From assembly GCA_012184525.1 (NCBI GenBank), contig WOFQ01000007.1, forward strand, positions 434,001 through 498,000: a stretch of DNA of 64,000 nt, in the 5' to 3' direction. The stretch comes from Xenoacremonium recifei. Taxonomy: Eukaryota; Ascomycota; Sordariomycetes; Hypocreales; Nectriaceae. The notes beneath the pieces were generated by a model, which saw only the letters and a list, made by a program, of their open reading frames with translations, had not been told where the DNA came from and did no database searches. Made by a program: the position numbers and the translations under genes. Positions 44,870-58,465 of the stretch are shown piece after piece; position 1 is the first letter of the stretch; every line of letters starts with the position of its first letter.

Positions 44870-47800
44870 ATGGCCAACTCGCAACCATATGTAACCATCC
44901 GGTCTCGACAGCCCGCGGGGCCGGGAGCGAGGAGCGGCGAGTCCATGGTATGTTCTTCGTTTGCAGTCTTTCTGCCTCACAATGCCGTACCTCGACTTAC
45001 ACGGCGTCACCACGCAGGCCGTTCAGGGCACGGGAGACTTCTATGCTAGGTCTGCCACCCACGACATTAGCCGAACAAGTTTCCACGTCAAGCACATCAG
45101 CCAGTTTGCGAAAAGACTCGAAGATGTATGTCCCGACACGATCCCCATACGTTTGCAATATCTAACACCACCGCTAGTCTGCTGCTCGAGCCTTTCCGAA
45201 CCGTGGACGGGCATCACAAAGATATAAGAAGGTCCAAGTATTGCTGCTACACTGGAACTCAGACGACCTCTTCGTGATCCCAGAGCTGGAGGACTTGGAA
45301 AAATGTTTTCGAGAAGATTACTCATTCGACACCGACATTTTCGGCATCCCCTCAGAGAACTCACATCTTGAATTGATGCTGAGGGTAGGCCAACTCATCA
45401 AAGACCATGAATCCACCGACACACTATTCCTCATCTACTACGGTGGACATGCCCGGATAGACGAGTCCCGGCAAAGCACTTGGTGCGCGTGAGTATACCT
45501 CTAATTCTAAACCCTGAAAAGCAGATCTTAACATTTTGGGTAGAACACGTGAGGGTGATTCACCATGGTTGCAGTAGGTTCTTTCATCCGGTTCACACTA
45601 TACACAGCACTGACATCTCCACAGATGGTCCGCTATCCAGACCTTGCTGGAGAGGTCAAAATCAGACGTTCTAATTCTCCTGGATTGCTGCGCCGGCGCT
45701 GCGAGTGCCACATTCCCCAGCGGAACCAGTATCACTGAAACAATATCAGCTTCAAGTTGGGACGCAATTGCACCTGATCCGGGCCGCTACTCCTTTACCA
45801 ATGCTCTCATCGAAGTCCTTCAAGAGTGGAGGCTACGAACCTTTTCTGCCGCTATGCTTCATGCAGAGGTTCTCGCTCGATTAAAGCATCCTCGACCGAT
45901 CACGATCAACGGCAAACATTTCGAGGCTCGATCGACTCCTGTCCATTTCATGATGACCTCGAACCACAAAGCCCCCAGCATAGAAGTATGCCGAACGATA
46001 TCTGAAGACCAACTACCTCCGTCTCCTCAGGAACCGTCATCACCCATTCAAGCCGAAGCAGCGCGTCAAGAGACGGGCCGAGCCCCTGATTCTGGTTCGG
46101 TTGCTAAAAACGACCACCTCTTTACAGAACCAAATGAAGACACTCCTCATGTCATGATTTCTCTTGCTCTCGAGGATGACCAGAGGCTTGACATCAACGC
46201 CTGGGAACAGTGGATCAGCGCCTTTCCCGCTATGGCGAAATACGTCAAGGTACAGGGTATCTTCAAGAGCCACTCTACGCTGCTTCTTGTTTCTATGCCG
46301 GTCACAGTTTGGGATATGCTTCCTGAAGACCATGCCACGTCGTTCGTCGCATTCATCAGATCGAACAACTTGATGGTGCCGAAGCCTCGGTCGCCATCCG
46401 TACCTGTCTTCGTTCCTGCTCATTCGCAGCAGTTCGAGTCGATGACTGCCGATTCAGCGTCGTTCTTCTCTGGTGTTTCGGGAACGACGTTCGCACCTAC
46501 GGAGAACTTCACAGGTTTCAGGGGATTCCAAAATCCGTCGTACGGGAGGAGTGCAGCTGTTGTTCCTAGCTCTTCAAGGAGCACATATTCGAACTTGCAG
46601 CGATCTCCGAGCTATGCCGCATCTCAACCGTCGTCACCGCCTGGCCAGTCGACCAGTTCGCGGCTTCTCAGACCCATGCTCTCTAGCACATCTCTACAAT
46701 CATCGTCGTCAATGGCTGGTGCTTCGAGCCATGTAACACGACAGATGATTCTCAATCAGCAACAGTCCATGCGGCGGACTACGTTTGGGGATAACGTGCC
46801 TGAGCCGAAGAAATTCTCCCCTCATGTCGAGAGACGACTCGAGGAATATTATCAACAAGAGCCACTTCCTAATGATGGCCAGAAAGCGTTCTTCGCTTCC
46901 AATCTGGGCGTGGAGCCGTGGCATATCGAGGTTTGGTTCCACCATCGCCGCGAGAGGGATGCTTTCGCTCAGCGCTTTGCCTCTCTAAGGATAGAGGAAG
47001 GAAAACAACAGCATCCTAGCGGAGGACCTCGGATGATCCTACCCTGGAACCTTGACGAACTTCTTAACATTTCACGTCCTGGGCAGGTTATGCTTTTTGA
47101 TCTCCGGTCTCAGACGGAATATCAAAGATCTCATGTTGACGGTGCACTTCACTTACGAGCACCGCAGTCTTTCCTCCGCCCTGCCACATTAGATATGGTC
47201 GAGCGAGTATTCCCTAGCGAGCAGGATCGCAGTGCGTTTTCAAACTGGAAGAACGCCTGGTGCATAGTCATGTACGCAAGGGGCCTTGAGTCTCCTGCGG
47301 AATGCCCTGCAGCAGAGATCTTACTCGAGAAACTGTGGTCCGCTGGGTGGACGGGCCAGTGCTTCGTGCTGAAAGGCCACTATCGTGAATTTGCCGACAC
47401 CTTTAGCAAGCACATCTGGAGATCTTCCGGAGCATCTCGCATTAGTGAAGAGTCGGAAGAGACCAAGGACACGACGACTGCGTCAACGCCATCAGAGCAT
47501 ACTTCCAATGAACAAGATTACGCGGATTTCCTCGCCCGCTTGGAGAAGGAAGACTACCTGCAGAAGCTAGGCACATCACCAAGCCAGACGGAGGAGCGCA
47601 TCGCCGCAATGATCGACCAAGAGCGAGAGCTGGAAGGCGAGTTTCAGTCTCGCCACGCCGACCTCTACAATAAGGCCCAGGAGGTACACGGCAGCCACAT
47701 TGATGACGCCGACAGCTTCGTCACGAAGGCCCAGATGGTCGAGTACCTCGACCGCGGACTCACAAAGCTACGAGATGCCACAGCGCAGTCGCCGCCAGCA

Positions 47801-48058
47801 TCCGCTCCCGCGACCACATACGAGCCGGGCCACTCAAAGCTTGCGGACGAGGGATACTTTGACCGCGCGTACGCCCCGGACCAAAGCGATGACTTCGTGG
47901 ATGTGGGCAGGGTTGAGGAGCAGGGCCCTGGTGATGCGGGCTTCCAGGGCGGCGCCGGGGGCAAGGGCAAGGAGACGAGGGCGCTGTCGTCGCCGTCGGA
48001 GGAGACGCCGCGGAGGGGGCGCGGGGGGATTTTGACGAAGGTGTTCAGGAGAGCATGA
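44870..48058 (+). CDS. Caspase-homeodomain-rhodanese multidomain protein
   Basis: Large protein of 986 residues. Exons are 44870..44947, 45018..45125, 45178..45488, 45544..45573 (30 nt) and 45625..48058; phases agree. The caspase-like (C14) domain is at about 45-290: RYKKVQVLLLHW first strand, catalytic-type His153 in FLIYYGGHA, and Cys198 in LILLDCCAGAA. After a Ser-rich linker, a homeodomain-like segment (568-625) has FSPHVERRLEEYY and, at exact homeodomain spacing, VEPWHIEVWFHHRRER; His616 stands where Asn51 is normally found. A rhodanese-like domain (646-775) has VMLFDLRSQTEYQRSHVDGALHL, but the active-site Cys position is Ala727 (VMYARG). The C-terminus is charged, with a short coiled coil (EERIAAMIDQERELEGEF). 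From memory, related fungal proteins are often mislabelled as tyrosine phosphatases. Role unknown; proteolytic or signalling scaffold functions are possible. Exon 1 and its acceptor at 45017 are the least certain. Confidence 0.87.
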
Positions 48059-51000
48059 TTTGGGAATGGAGGAGATTTGGCAGATATGGGAACGGGAATG
48101 GATTCAGCGAGCATTAAGGGATATACCAAGGCATTTGGGTGTTTAGACGCAAGGTCATTTGTCTTTTGGAAAAGAGCTACAGGGACGATCGGGTAATGGA
48201 TACAAGAACTCTGCATATGACAGCGAATTTCACGTTATGACTTTCTACATGACTGCATCGTCGCCTATACACCCCGCTGGTGGGAAAGGTGAGCTTCGGC
48301 ACACATCCATGGCAACATGATAGCCAGGGTCCGGCTATGCATCGTGTATGTCGTCGAACCACACACCAACGCTGACAACTTCGGGTACCTACCTACCCAT
48401 GTCATCCGTCCTCACATGACCTCCCGCAGGAGCTGCGAGGCATCATGTCACAGCAGCAGCGGGGGCTGCCCCCTTACCCATGACATCTAGGCGGACCAGG
48501 TACATGAGCCTAGATACCGCAGTAAGCGCAGCCGTGTAAGGGCCCGGCGCAGGAAGACAGCAGCAGCAGCACGTCCGTCTTGTCTCGTCACCCGAAGAGG
48601 CCAGACCCAGAACGGGCCTTGGTCGCGATTCCCAGCCACGGGCCCCTGGTGCGACGGCGTGCAACGGTGAGAAGAGCGTGGGAAGAGCGCGTGGCACATG
48701 TACAAGGGAACGACGATGGGAAGATAGGGCCAGGCTGACCGAACGGGGACAAGGAGGAAGAAACTCAAAGCTACCCTATCCAGGGGGGGAGCCTGAACGG
48801 GGCGTGAGGGGTCGAGATGTTCGGTTGTGCATGATGGAGGGAACCCGTTCTTGCCCGTCCCGGCCAGAGGACCTTTGTCCGGGGTGAACGGGAAGGGTTT
48901 GGCTGCTGAAGGAACTTCGTATAGGTAGGAACCAAGGATATCAGCCATGCTCCCAAGGGCCAACAAGGTAACTCTGGCGGCGTGCGTCGGGGGAACTCCA
49001 AACGTCAGATGTAACGCCCCACAAAGGACATGTTCTGATTTCTTTGACAACCATGTGCCGGCATCGCAAGATGGGCCAGGGGGACGACGGTTCCGTTCGA
49101 GGCTCACAGAAACGAAACGACGCCTAGCCGGGGGGGTTTAACGGCGGCGACGGCGGCTGCGGGCGTGAGCGAGGGGTACTGTTCCCGCTGCGGAGGGAAT
49201 GGCAGTGCGTGCGCGCGTGCGTGTCGTCGTCGGTGATCCGCGAGCAGCTCGGTTAGAAGTCCCGTCTTGACAGGACGTTTGAGCTGGGATGAGGGATGAG
49301 GCCTGAGGTCGGATCTAGGCCCCTGCCAGGCTATGCCGCACGCAGGCTGGGGCCCGGAGGTGATTCGATGGGGTAAGCATCGTGTCATCCTCTTGGCCAG
49401 GTGAAGGTTTGCCGGGGACAACAACACAACGACAGGTGACGGCGGAGGGGAGGCCAGGCCAGCTGAGAGACGGCCGGGGACCTGATGGGGGAGCCGAGAG
49501 GCAGTGACGGGAGCGGAGAGCCCAATGCAATGACCCAGGGGCCTGGTCCGGGCTCTGACGAACCGGGGATTTTCTTTCGGCCATCCGGTGAGGACTGCCC
49601 TGTCAGTCGCGAGTTTCAGGATGCTGGTGGCTCTTGGGTTGCGTTCCGATCGTCAGGCCGGGGCAGCCAGCCAGGCCAGGGCCATCCATAGTCATTCATG
49701 TGTGCCGTCCGTGTTGTCCTCTGTGCCGCCGCTCGGGCATCCAGCTGACCATGACGGATTCCTACCGAGTCTAGGCTCGGCCGCAGTCTGTAGTAGTGAC
49801 GTGATAGTGAGGAGAGTTGCAATCGGCCATCCATGGACCTTTTGAAAGGGTAAGCCACCGCACTAATGTGAAGAACAAATGCAGCCCCTGGCCTCTTGGA
49901 AGAAGACGTGAGGCCCTCTAGTTGTGAATCCTCGCACATGCTTGCCTCGAACACGTACATTCCCCAATAAACCTACTTTAGAGATGGTAGCCCAAGCCCT
50001 CTGGCCAGCGTTCAGGCTGAGGTGGGCAGGTATTCCAAATAGGGGGGTTAGAGTTCAGGGTTGGTAAGGATACGGATTATGGTTATGGTTCGGTTCATTG
50101 GGATACATCTTGACGATATGAGAGCCGTGGTTTGGTTGTGATCTTCCTCTGGAAATTACCGAATTAGGACTGGTCAAATGTGCGTTTCCGGGGCTTCGTT
50201 ATGAATGGCTTCGTTCTCAAGGCCCTTGTAGTACGCTGACCGTCTGTGTTTCTCTTCGTCTTCACCTGCGGACCAATACGAATCCAAGGGCACACCTGTC
50301 AAACTTGACAGGCGGCTCAGTCAAATGCCAAGGCCGCTAGTAACCTTCCTAGCGCCAGCCGTCTGTGTTTCAAAGCTCCGGGGGCGCCTAAGCCTGGATA
50401 GTCCTGGATACTCTACGGAGTAGTAAGATAGGTATTGCTTGTTTGCTTGCCGGCCGCTGGAAGTCTCACATCGAGCCAACAGCATAGCACCATGGATGGT
50501 GTCATGGATGTAGACCGCGTGCATGTAACTCCGTACGAGGCATTTCGTTTTCGTCGAGACGGGTCCGTCAAGAAGAGTCCTTTTGTTGACTCTCGCTTGG
50601 AGTTTGTGCCGCTGGTCGCCTCCAGAGCCACCACGGAGCAGCCCACATCCGAGGGCTAGTGATGGGGATCTACTACCCAAGCTGCTGCCAAGCATGTCAC
50701 CATATGACAGATGTGAGATCGGCCATAACGCCGGCCGCCTTCTTCATCCGGGCATCCCATCGTTGAAGAATGACTCGATGAGGAGGGCAAGACAGGCAGC
50801 TCGTGGCTCTGGAGAATGCCACCTGCTCCCCCTCCCCCCGCGGAGAGTCTAGCCCGCAAAGCATCTCGCTCTCGGAAAAGGAACAGACATGGGGCGGCCC
50901 CCCCATCCCCTCCTAGAGGCTTCCTCCTGGCTCTGCCGAACGTGGAGGCCCAGACCAAGTCGTTCGATCCGAAAGGCGGCCTGGCCCGCTCCGGGCATGT

Positions 51001-54000
51001 TGCTTAAACAGGACATCTTGCGTGTGATGCTGGGCCTTGCAATGAGACCTCGGGCTGCTCCCTCGTGTGTGGGACCTCGATGAGCAGAGGTTGGCAAACT
51101 CGCTTATACCAGGCCTGTTAAGACTCCTCGCAAAAACCGCTCAAGCGCTCAGAAGATGACACCTGCCGACTGATTTCTTCATGGCAGTGTTACCTCACTA
51201 TCACCCGAGAGGCCAATGCAGGGGATCCAATGCGGTAGTCACCCATCTGGACAGGCGCAGAGTGTGCAGCCTGGCGCCAGGGATATCCCTGTTCCGGTGA
51301 GTAATGCACTGTGCGGCGGCATGTTTCCCTCGAACAGACACTGGCAGAGCGTTTGCCGTTCCCCTGAACTGAACTTGGACCATCATCTGGGTCCGTCCGT
51401 AGTTTTTGGGTGCTGGAAGAGGCAAGTCAGGCAGTCGAGCATTGAGCGCTTTTGCCGGCGTGCGAACCGGGGTAGTTGACCATCACGGCGGGATTATGTC
51501 CGCACTTAAGCGAAACGCCGAATCCTTGGGGCAAGTGTTGTATTAGGCATCGGACTTTTTGCTCAGATCCATACCTAGCCGCGGAAGTCTATCAACTGGA
51601 GATGCGCTGGCGGGTCTGGCTTCAATATTCGTGACATTTGATCGTCAGCGTTGTACGCAACAGCTGTGTGCCTTGAATGTCAGTGTCACCCAGAGCATCA
51701 ACGGGTATGACAGGCTCTCTCGGAGTATTACGCCCCTCCTCGCGTGCCAGTATAACAACCGCTGGATGAGAGAGCTTCTCGCAAAGTGAACGTTATCTGA
51801 GATATGCATAACACCTAGCACTAGACGAAACTGCTTGGAGAACTATGACGGCGTCAGACGACGCCAGGTGCTCGTTTGTGAAAAGTCTCGCTCGAGCCGG
51901 ATGAAAGGTTCGCTGCATCTGTCACCGCTATTCCTGGTGTAGCAGTTGAACAGGACCGTATTCGGATGACGGGCACGCCTCCATCGTCTCAAGAACCTTT
52001 CATGTGAATCGATTTCCTGCCGTGGCCCCGACTCACCTGCAGGAACCATCCCTTGAGGACGATGGTAGTCAAACCAGCTCGCCGAGATGACGATTTGGCG
52101 ACCGAGCTTACATGCCGAATAAAGCAAAGGAACCCTCGGGGTCTGGTTTAGGCAAGAAGGTTGTCGCTTTGACCAGGTGCTTGAGGGGCATTGTCGGGTC
52201 GACGTCCTCGTGGAAACAGCTCGCACTCACTTCATCACGTTCTTGTCCAAGCCCACGCCACGCGGAGACGCAATGTGCAACATCGGGGACAAAGTCAGAT
52301 CGTCAAGATGATCTCTATTTGGGGTGACACGCATGTGCTGTGCAGTGGAGGCCTGTACATGTAAGTGCACCGATGAGTGAGTGAGGCTCCAATGTTGTAC
52401 ATGCTGTGAGCGGGCCTGTATCCGCTGATATTGAGTGTCACCCGTATCGGCCGCGCGCTGTCGACCTCTAGAACGCCATCGTCGATGCAGGGAGCCGTTG
52501 CCATCATACATGTAGTCAATGTGCATAAAGCCGCCGGCAGATGCAGGAGGTCCGTCGGGGCAATGTGCAAGATTAGCGACGCTGCAGTTTGCACAGCGCC
52601 CAATCGGTTGGGCACATTCGCGTTGATAACTTACGATCTTGATTTCTGACAACTGGGGGGCGACGTTAGCTCACGTTGCTTTTTACTCCAACCCTCCATG
52701 ATCCTTGCCTTTTGTCTGTCAGGACTCAGGAGTCTACTCCAGAAGGAGTCGCTGGCCCCTGGTCCAGGCCCCCCACGTACTGGACTGCTTGGCACTGGTC
52801 GAACACCGGAGACACGACTCAGATCTGGTATGGCGAGACCGATGAACACCTGCGAGGCGGTGAATCCTCGCAAGACGTCCGCAACAATACCCGCGACACT
52901 CGGCAGTGCCCCGTGGCGTGCCCTCTCAATCTTGCAGACCCGAGGAGATTGTAAGTAGCCACAGAGGACGGTCGTACAGCCGTGAAGAGGCAGTGTCCCG
53001 CAAAATGTGTCAAAAGCCAGATCGACTCGACGCCAGATGTTCCTTGGGTCCACTGAGACCTGGGAGTTGGATGTCAGAGCCAGGGCCCCCTGGACGCTTC
53101 TCCCAACTAACGGGTTCTGCCGCCGGGTGAGGTCGCATTCTCCGTAGCGCTTCACGGCAAGGGCCCAAATAGCCTATAGTCCTAGGCCCAGTAGAGTCGA
53201 GCTTGCGAGTTGGATCCCTGCTATCTGCATGGCAGTCGTGTTTCGTCCGACAGCGCGAGACGATAGGGGTGACAGTCTCAACATCGAGATGCACAAATTG
53301 TCGCCAACGAGCGGCAGGGATCCAGATGTGCTAGAACCAAACCCCAGATGCCTTGTCGAGATCAATCATGCGGGGCTGCGACATCAACGGAATGGTGTCG
53401 TGTCAAAGTTCGCATGGAGCACGCATCTGGCAGAAGGGCTGACACTAGTGCATCAACTTGTGCAGACTTGACCGCGGCACATTGTTTGGGCACGCACAAC
53501 AGCCGTAGGAAGAGTCCGACGTGATCTTGTCCCGAGGCAACGATGCATGCTGTATGCAGCCCCTGGAGCGAATCATCTTCACCGTGATTAGAGTCAGATT
53601 GAGCCGATTGCCGGCATGCATCTCATTCCGTTGCTATGGAGCACACACACACATACGAGCCAGCCACGCCGAAAAGGAAATGCGGTCAACCGAAGATGGA
53701 AGGCTGCGATGCTTCATCTGCTTTGCGTTTTCAGCTGTCGCCGATTTGTGAATAGTTTCGATGACTGCCCCATAACCCAGTCAGGGGTTGGGCTGTGCTG
53801 GCAGGCCGCGGTGGGGAACATACGACAAAAGAGACGCCGAAGAAGAAAACAGAGTTGAGGACCTCTACCGAGAGCGTAAGAGTTTGGTTGCGACCATCTT
53901 TCTGACCTGCTCCAACGGGGATGGGACTTCGTCAAGCGCCTGTCCTGGCACCTTTGAAGGCCAGCTTGAACCATGTGGGTTTCGAAGCAGGCTAGAATTA

Positions 54001-57000
54001 GGAGACGGGTAAGACAGAAAAGGAGACGCCGTGCACCTGATGGTCATGTCAGTTTGTGGATATTTCTGCGAGGCATAACATGCTTCTGCAGCTCAGCGAG
54101 TCTTCCACGCGTGCATATCCACTGGTATCGGTGGCATGTCGGACAGTGCCATGATCGCAGGGACCGCACATTACTGGCGGACGAGGTGCTGCATGCGTCC
54201 GGCGCATACGAAGCACCGCTAGGGCTTAGGTCGAACAAGATATGTCTGCCGATGTTTGGTGACCCAGCCAAGAAACAACCCGAAACCTGTGATTGAGAGG
54301 CACAGCGCCACGATTCCCCGTGATACTCCGTGCATGGCAATGGCTTGAGCTAGGGCTGTTTTCCATTTTCTGGCGTCGCTTCCACCAGGTTTAACCTTTT
54401 GGCACTAAGCGACGCCCGTCCGGAGAACATCTTCCCATCCCGCGCTTCTCTCTGATGACCTTTATGATGGGCGTGTTCCAGATCGAGCGGCACGTCTGCC
54501 ATTGGCCTCCCAAAGGAACGGGATGACATTTAGATGGACAGATGTCAGCTCGCCTCGCCGCCCAGGCCCATAACGGGTGTCCGGAGCTTGGTGCCAGGAG
54601 GGTCGATCCTGAAGACTCTATTTGTCGGGCCCTTGGGAGAAAGAGATTTGGTGCATGACCGAGCCTTGACGTTTATTATAGCACCGCCTCAATAATAAAC
54701 AGCGGTTCGTGTCAAGGGAGGACCAGGGTGTTGCGGTGCTGCAAGGGGTGGAACGTGCCAGCCCGCAGGCGATTACTGATCACCTCGGAATGGCCCCAAA
54801 CGGCTACCGAAGTTTGGGTCGAAGGTTTACGGCCGTGGGACGGAGGTTCCGACTAAGATTTCAGACGGTGAGATCGAGGGATGAAGCTTTGATGACTGAA
54901 ATCGTGCGTCCAATCAGGAGGCGATGTCTTGGCAACCGTTACGATTCTATGATGATGGTTGTGATGCAGACAAAGAGAAGACGCCGCTGTCCTTTAGCTC
55001 TTGGAGGAGGTCCAAATTGACTCCCGTTCGTGCGGAAGGTGGGAGGCACCAGGTTCCGGCGTCGGCTCTGCTTTTCTCCGCTTCCCGAAAAGATCGACAC
55101 TCACCTGCCGTCCGAAACGCCAGTCATGGTCAACCATCAAGCCGTAGACGACAAAAGACCATCCGAAAGACCGTAATTACAGGAGGACAAGCTTTCCACA
55201 CCGAGCTTCGACGGCGTGTCGGTTAGATGCCAAGCTTTTGCGACCAGGTACAAGCTTCCACCAGATGCTTCCACGGCCGCCAGCGATGATCGACCGCTTT
55301 CAACGAGAGTTTACCCCCGGTGACCCGAGAGGCGCCAACAGGCTCAAACCAGTTCCCGAAGCAGGATGACACGATGGGTGGCAAGACGAGGCGAGGGCAG
55401 TGCCGAGCGAGGCCCAACTACCGCGCCTGGAAGGGATTTCGACGTTCGCCCACGGCGGCTTAGCAAATTCGCATCGAACCACGGCCTTTCCCACCGGGAT
55501 CTCCTTGACGGCTTGCCAGCAGCCAATAGCGGCGCGGTAGAATGCCCATGCCTTGCTTCTGGCCCCGATCCCGCCCTGGCGGCCTGGGATCGCCGCGACG
55601 ATCGTGCAACCTGGTAAACCAATCGCAACTCGGCCCTCGACTGACAAACCCACCGGGAGCGCGCACCGGTGACAGTCAACTCAACGCTTTTTGACGGTAA
55701 CGCACTGGCAGGCCAGCCGTTTCCCCCGGATTATCACTCGTTGGCCGCCGAGGACTGAACCCCTCACGAGGCCCGGATGCCGCCGGATGCTGAGGCTGAC
55801 TGTTTCAGGGCGCTTTGCTTTGCTTTGCTTCGACCGCCAGGTTGGATCTGAAGAGTTCGAAGCGCCCGCCCGCCCTCATCTCATAGACCCAACGACTTGG
55901 GCCTGGATTGTCCGTCCGAACGCCACGGCCCTCCCGCTGCACCATCCGCCCAAGGCGCTGGACTCTTTCGCTTCAGTTCGCTTCTGGACAGGTGGGTGCC
56001 GAAGCTGACTCGTTCGCCCTGTGGCGTCCAGGCTCGAACCAGTCCAAGGCCCCGAGCATGAAATACCGGTGTCAAGCATGACACTCAATTGCCAGAACGG
56101 ACGACACTATGTGGTATTACAGTCCTGGTTCATAATGGCGCCGTCTCCCCACACTCCTCAACGCACACGAGCACACACACTCTTCGGACAAAGAGGCAAA
56201 CTGACGGCACAGACGCTTTTCTGGTCATCAACCCCACTCGAGGCCGTCCGCAGGGCCTTTGTCTTTGTGTGGGAGGAGCTCTAGGTTCTCGGCGTCTAGC
56301 TCGAACGCCCGTCTGCAACATCCAGACGTCTATCGTGACATGTCGCCCTACAGCAAGCCAGACGCCGGCCAACATCTGGACTCACAAATGACGCGACCAC
56401 TCGCACGCACAGACCGATTGCGGCTCCGACTTGAGCGTTCCTGCGCCTGGGGGCTTCCTGGTTCACCATGTCGATTATTTCCCTCGAGGCCCAGTCCAGG
56501 CGAGACGAACGAACCCTCGTGTGAATCATGGCTGCCATGGCGCAGATGCCATCGTCGGTGGCGGGTGCCAGAGCCGCCTAGCGCCAACCCTAGCCGCAGA
56601 GACGGTGCCCATGACAGCCCGTCAAAGACCATCAGAGACGGCCAGAGACATGCCGTTTGACCGTCTTCTGCCAGCCCGTTCCACCCACACAGAGTCGTCG
56701 ACGTGACACCCTCTCTCAACGTCTGTCATGGACCCAAACTCTAAAGGGCCACACCCCGAAACCCATCGGGCTGGGTCAGGGCGTCCCCATTCATATCTAG
56801 CTCAGGCTCGTTTTCTGGGTTTGCTCCGGCTTCAATGATTTGCTGCAATCGGTGGTTCGTGGCTTCATGCTTTCTACACCTCACCCATAACCTCCAGCAC
56901 TGCCACGGCCGAGGCATGTCAGAGAGAGGCAATCGGGAGGGAGATCTGACGGGAATCGACTGGTGCGCGCGCGGCAGCTCTGGGCTGGACTGGACTGCCA

Positions 57001-58465
57001 GACAGCCCCCCCAGCTAATACGTACGGATTATGTACCTTGCTTGCCTGCGCATAAGGCTACGAATTGTCCGGCCGCTGAGGGCCCTGCCCGCTGATGGCC
57101 TGCCCCGATGTCTCCTCGACGACATTCTCTGCTGCTCGATGCGTGCTCCGGTGCAGCTTGCATATGCAATACCACCCTAGGGCCCGGTCTGGTCCTCCTG
57201 TAGGACAATCCTATTCACCAGAAGTTCACATCACAACCATCCCAACTGGGGCTGAGGGGATCCAGGCAAGGCCCAGCCACAAGACGGGCGAGGGGGCGTT
57301 TGAGGGCGCACACTAACACCACTCCACACCCACTGACTCCCACACCATGGTGTATCGGCTATCATCTAGTCGTCCTCCATCTAGGTCGTCTTCTGAATCG
57401 AGGTCCCAGCTACTCCGTACAGCATCCCAGGCGTGGATGCCCTTGGCCGTTCGTTGGACCCCTATCCATGTCCGAAGGCCACTCCCTGGCCAATATCGTC
57501 TCTGTTTCCATATCCCAGCACGTACCACCACGAGCTGGGCGGCGCCATCCTCCATCCGCTGCTGGACTCTTTTTCGTACCGTTGCTGCTGTCATTTCTGG
57601 CATCCGGCCGGCTCTCAGTCAGAGACCAAAGGGGGGGCACTCACTCGCACGCTAGGTACGTGGTACTGGACGTACATGTTGCTGGACTGGTCCTGTCCTG
57701 TCCTCCTCCATTTTGTTTCTTCACCACCCTGGTTCCCTGATCGCTCCGTGTTCCCTGCCCATGCTTCGCATGCCTGGGTTCCTTATGGCTTAGTGCTGTT
57801 CCGTCAAATCGTCTCCGCCTCCACATCGTGAGGCAAAGACCTCTCTTCCTGGAGTCGCCTTCTTAAAAGCCCTTGCCGTCCCATTCCCATGTTCTCTCTC
57901 TCAAGACATTCGTCGGTGGCTTGGTTTCACTAATCACGTCTCCAGCCCAACCTTGACCCTCTAAGAAATTCCCCGCCTGCAAGGACATCCTGTCTCTGGC
58001 ATTACCTATCCTAGCTTCCACATCTGTGCGTTGCCCATCAAGTCGAGCACTCCACTCCTTGGTGCTTGAATCTTCGAGACCATCCAGTGGCCCTAGCACC
58101 CGTGATACATAAGACTTGAGCAACCCACCAGCTGGGAACCGTTTCCATCCCGTTGGACTACTTTGGTCTCGGAACCACGCCTACTTCTGAGTAACACTTC
58201 GACATTACGACGTACGACCATCATCCCCTGGTGTTGTTGACCTCCATCCGGCTCTATACATGAACAGCAATACTATCATCACGACCTCACGACCCCCTCC
58301 TCCTCCTCCTTCCTTCCTCTCATGATTTCTTGGAGACGATATCGACCCTTTCGGACTCAACTGACTCACGCCTCCTTTCAACTCTCGAGGGACTCCTTTT
58401 GAACACTCACAGGTTCAGACGTCGACCGCTGTGCGGTGCCCTCTGCCTTGATTGGCCGGTTTGTT
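48059..58465. other. 10.4 kb without a supportable gene
   Basis: Frames here are short (at most about 200 codons), overlap on both strands, and show no domain, signal peptide or intron pattern that improves them. Composition stays GC-rich with mixed repeats; I see no terminal inverted repeats, transposase or reverse transcriptase. Copies of the TACTCCGTA-type motif occur (50414-50422 inverted, 50528-50535, 57411-57419). The 3' end is C/T-rich and probably is the promoter and leader of the TALE homeobox gene; a TGACTCA site lies at 58362-58368. A long non-coding transcript or an extended control region is possible. Confidence 0.5.

Noticed and set aside
48487..49107. 206-codon minus-strand frame
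   Set aside because: Low-complexity Pro/Leu/Arg translation with no domain and competing frames on both strands.
52631..53155. 174-codon minus-strand frame in the gene desert
   Set aside because: No recognisable motif, overlapped by several frames on the other strand; composition like the surrounding non-coding DNA.
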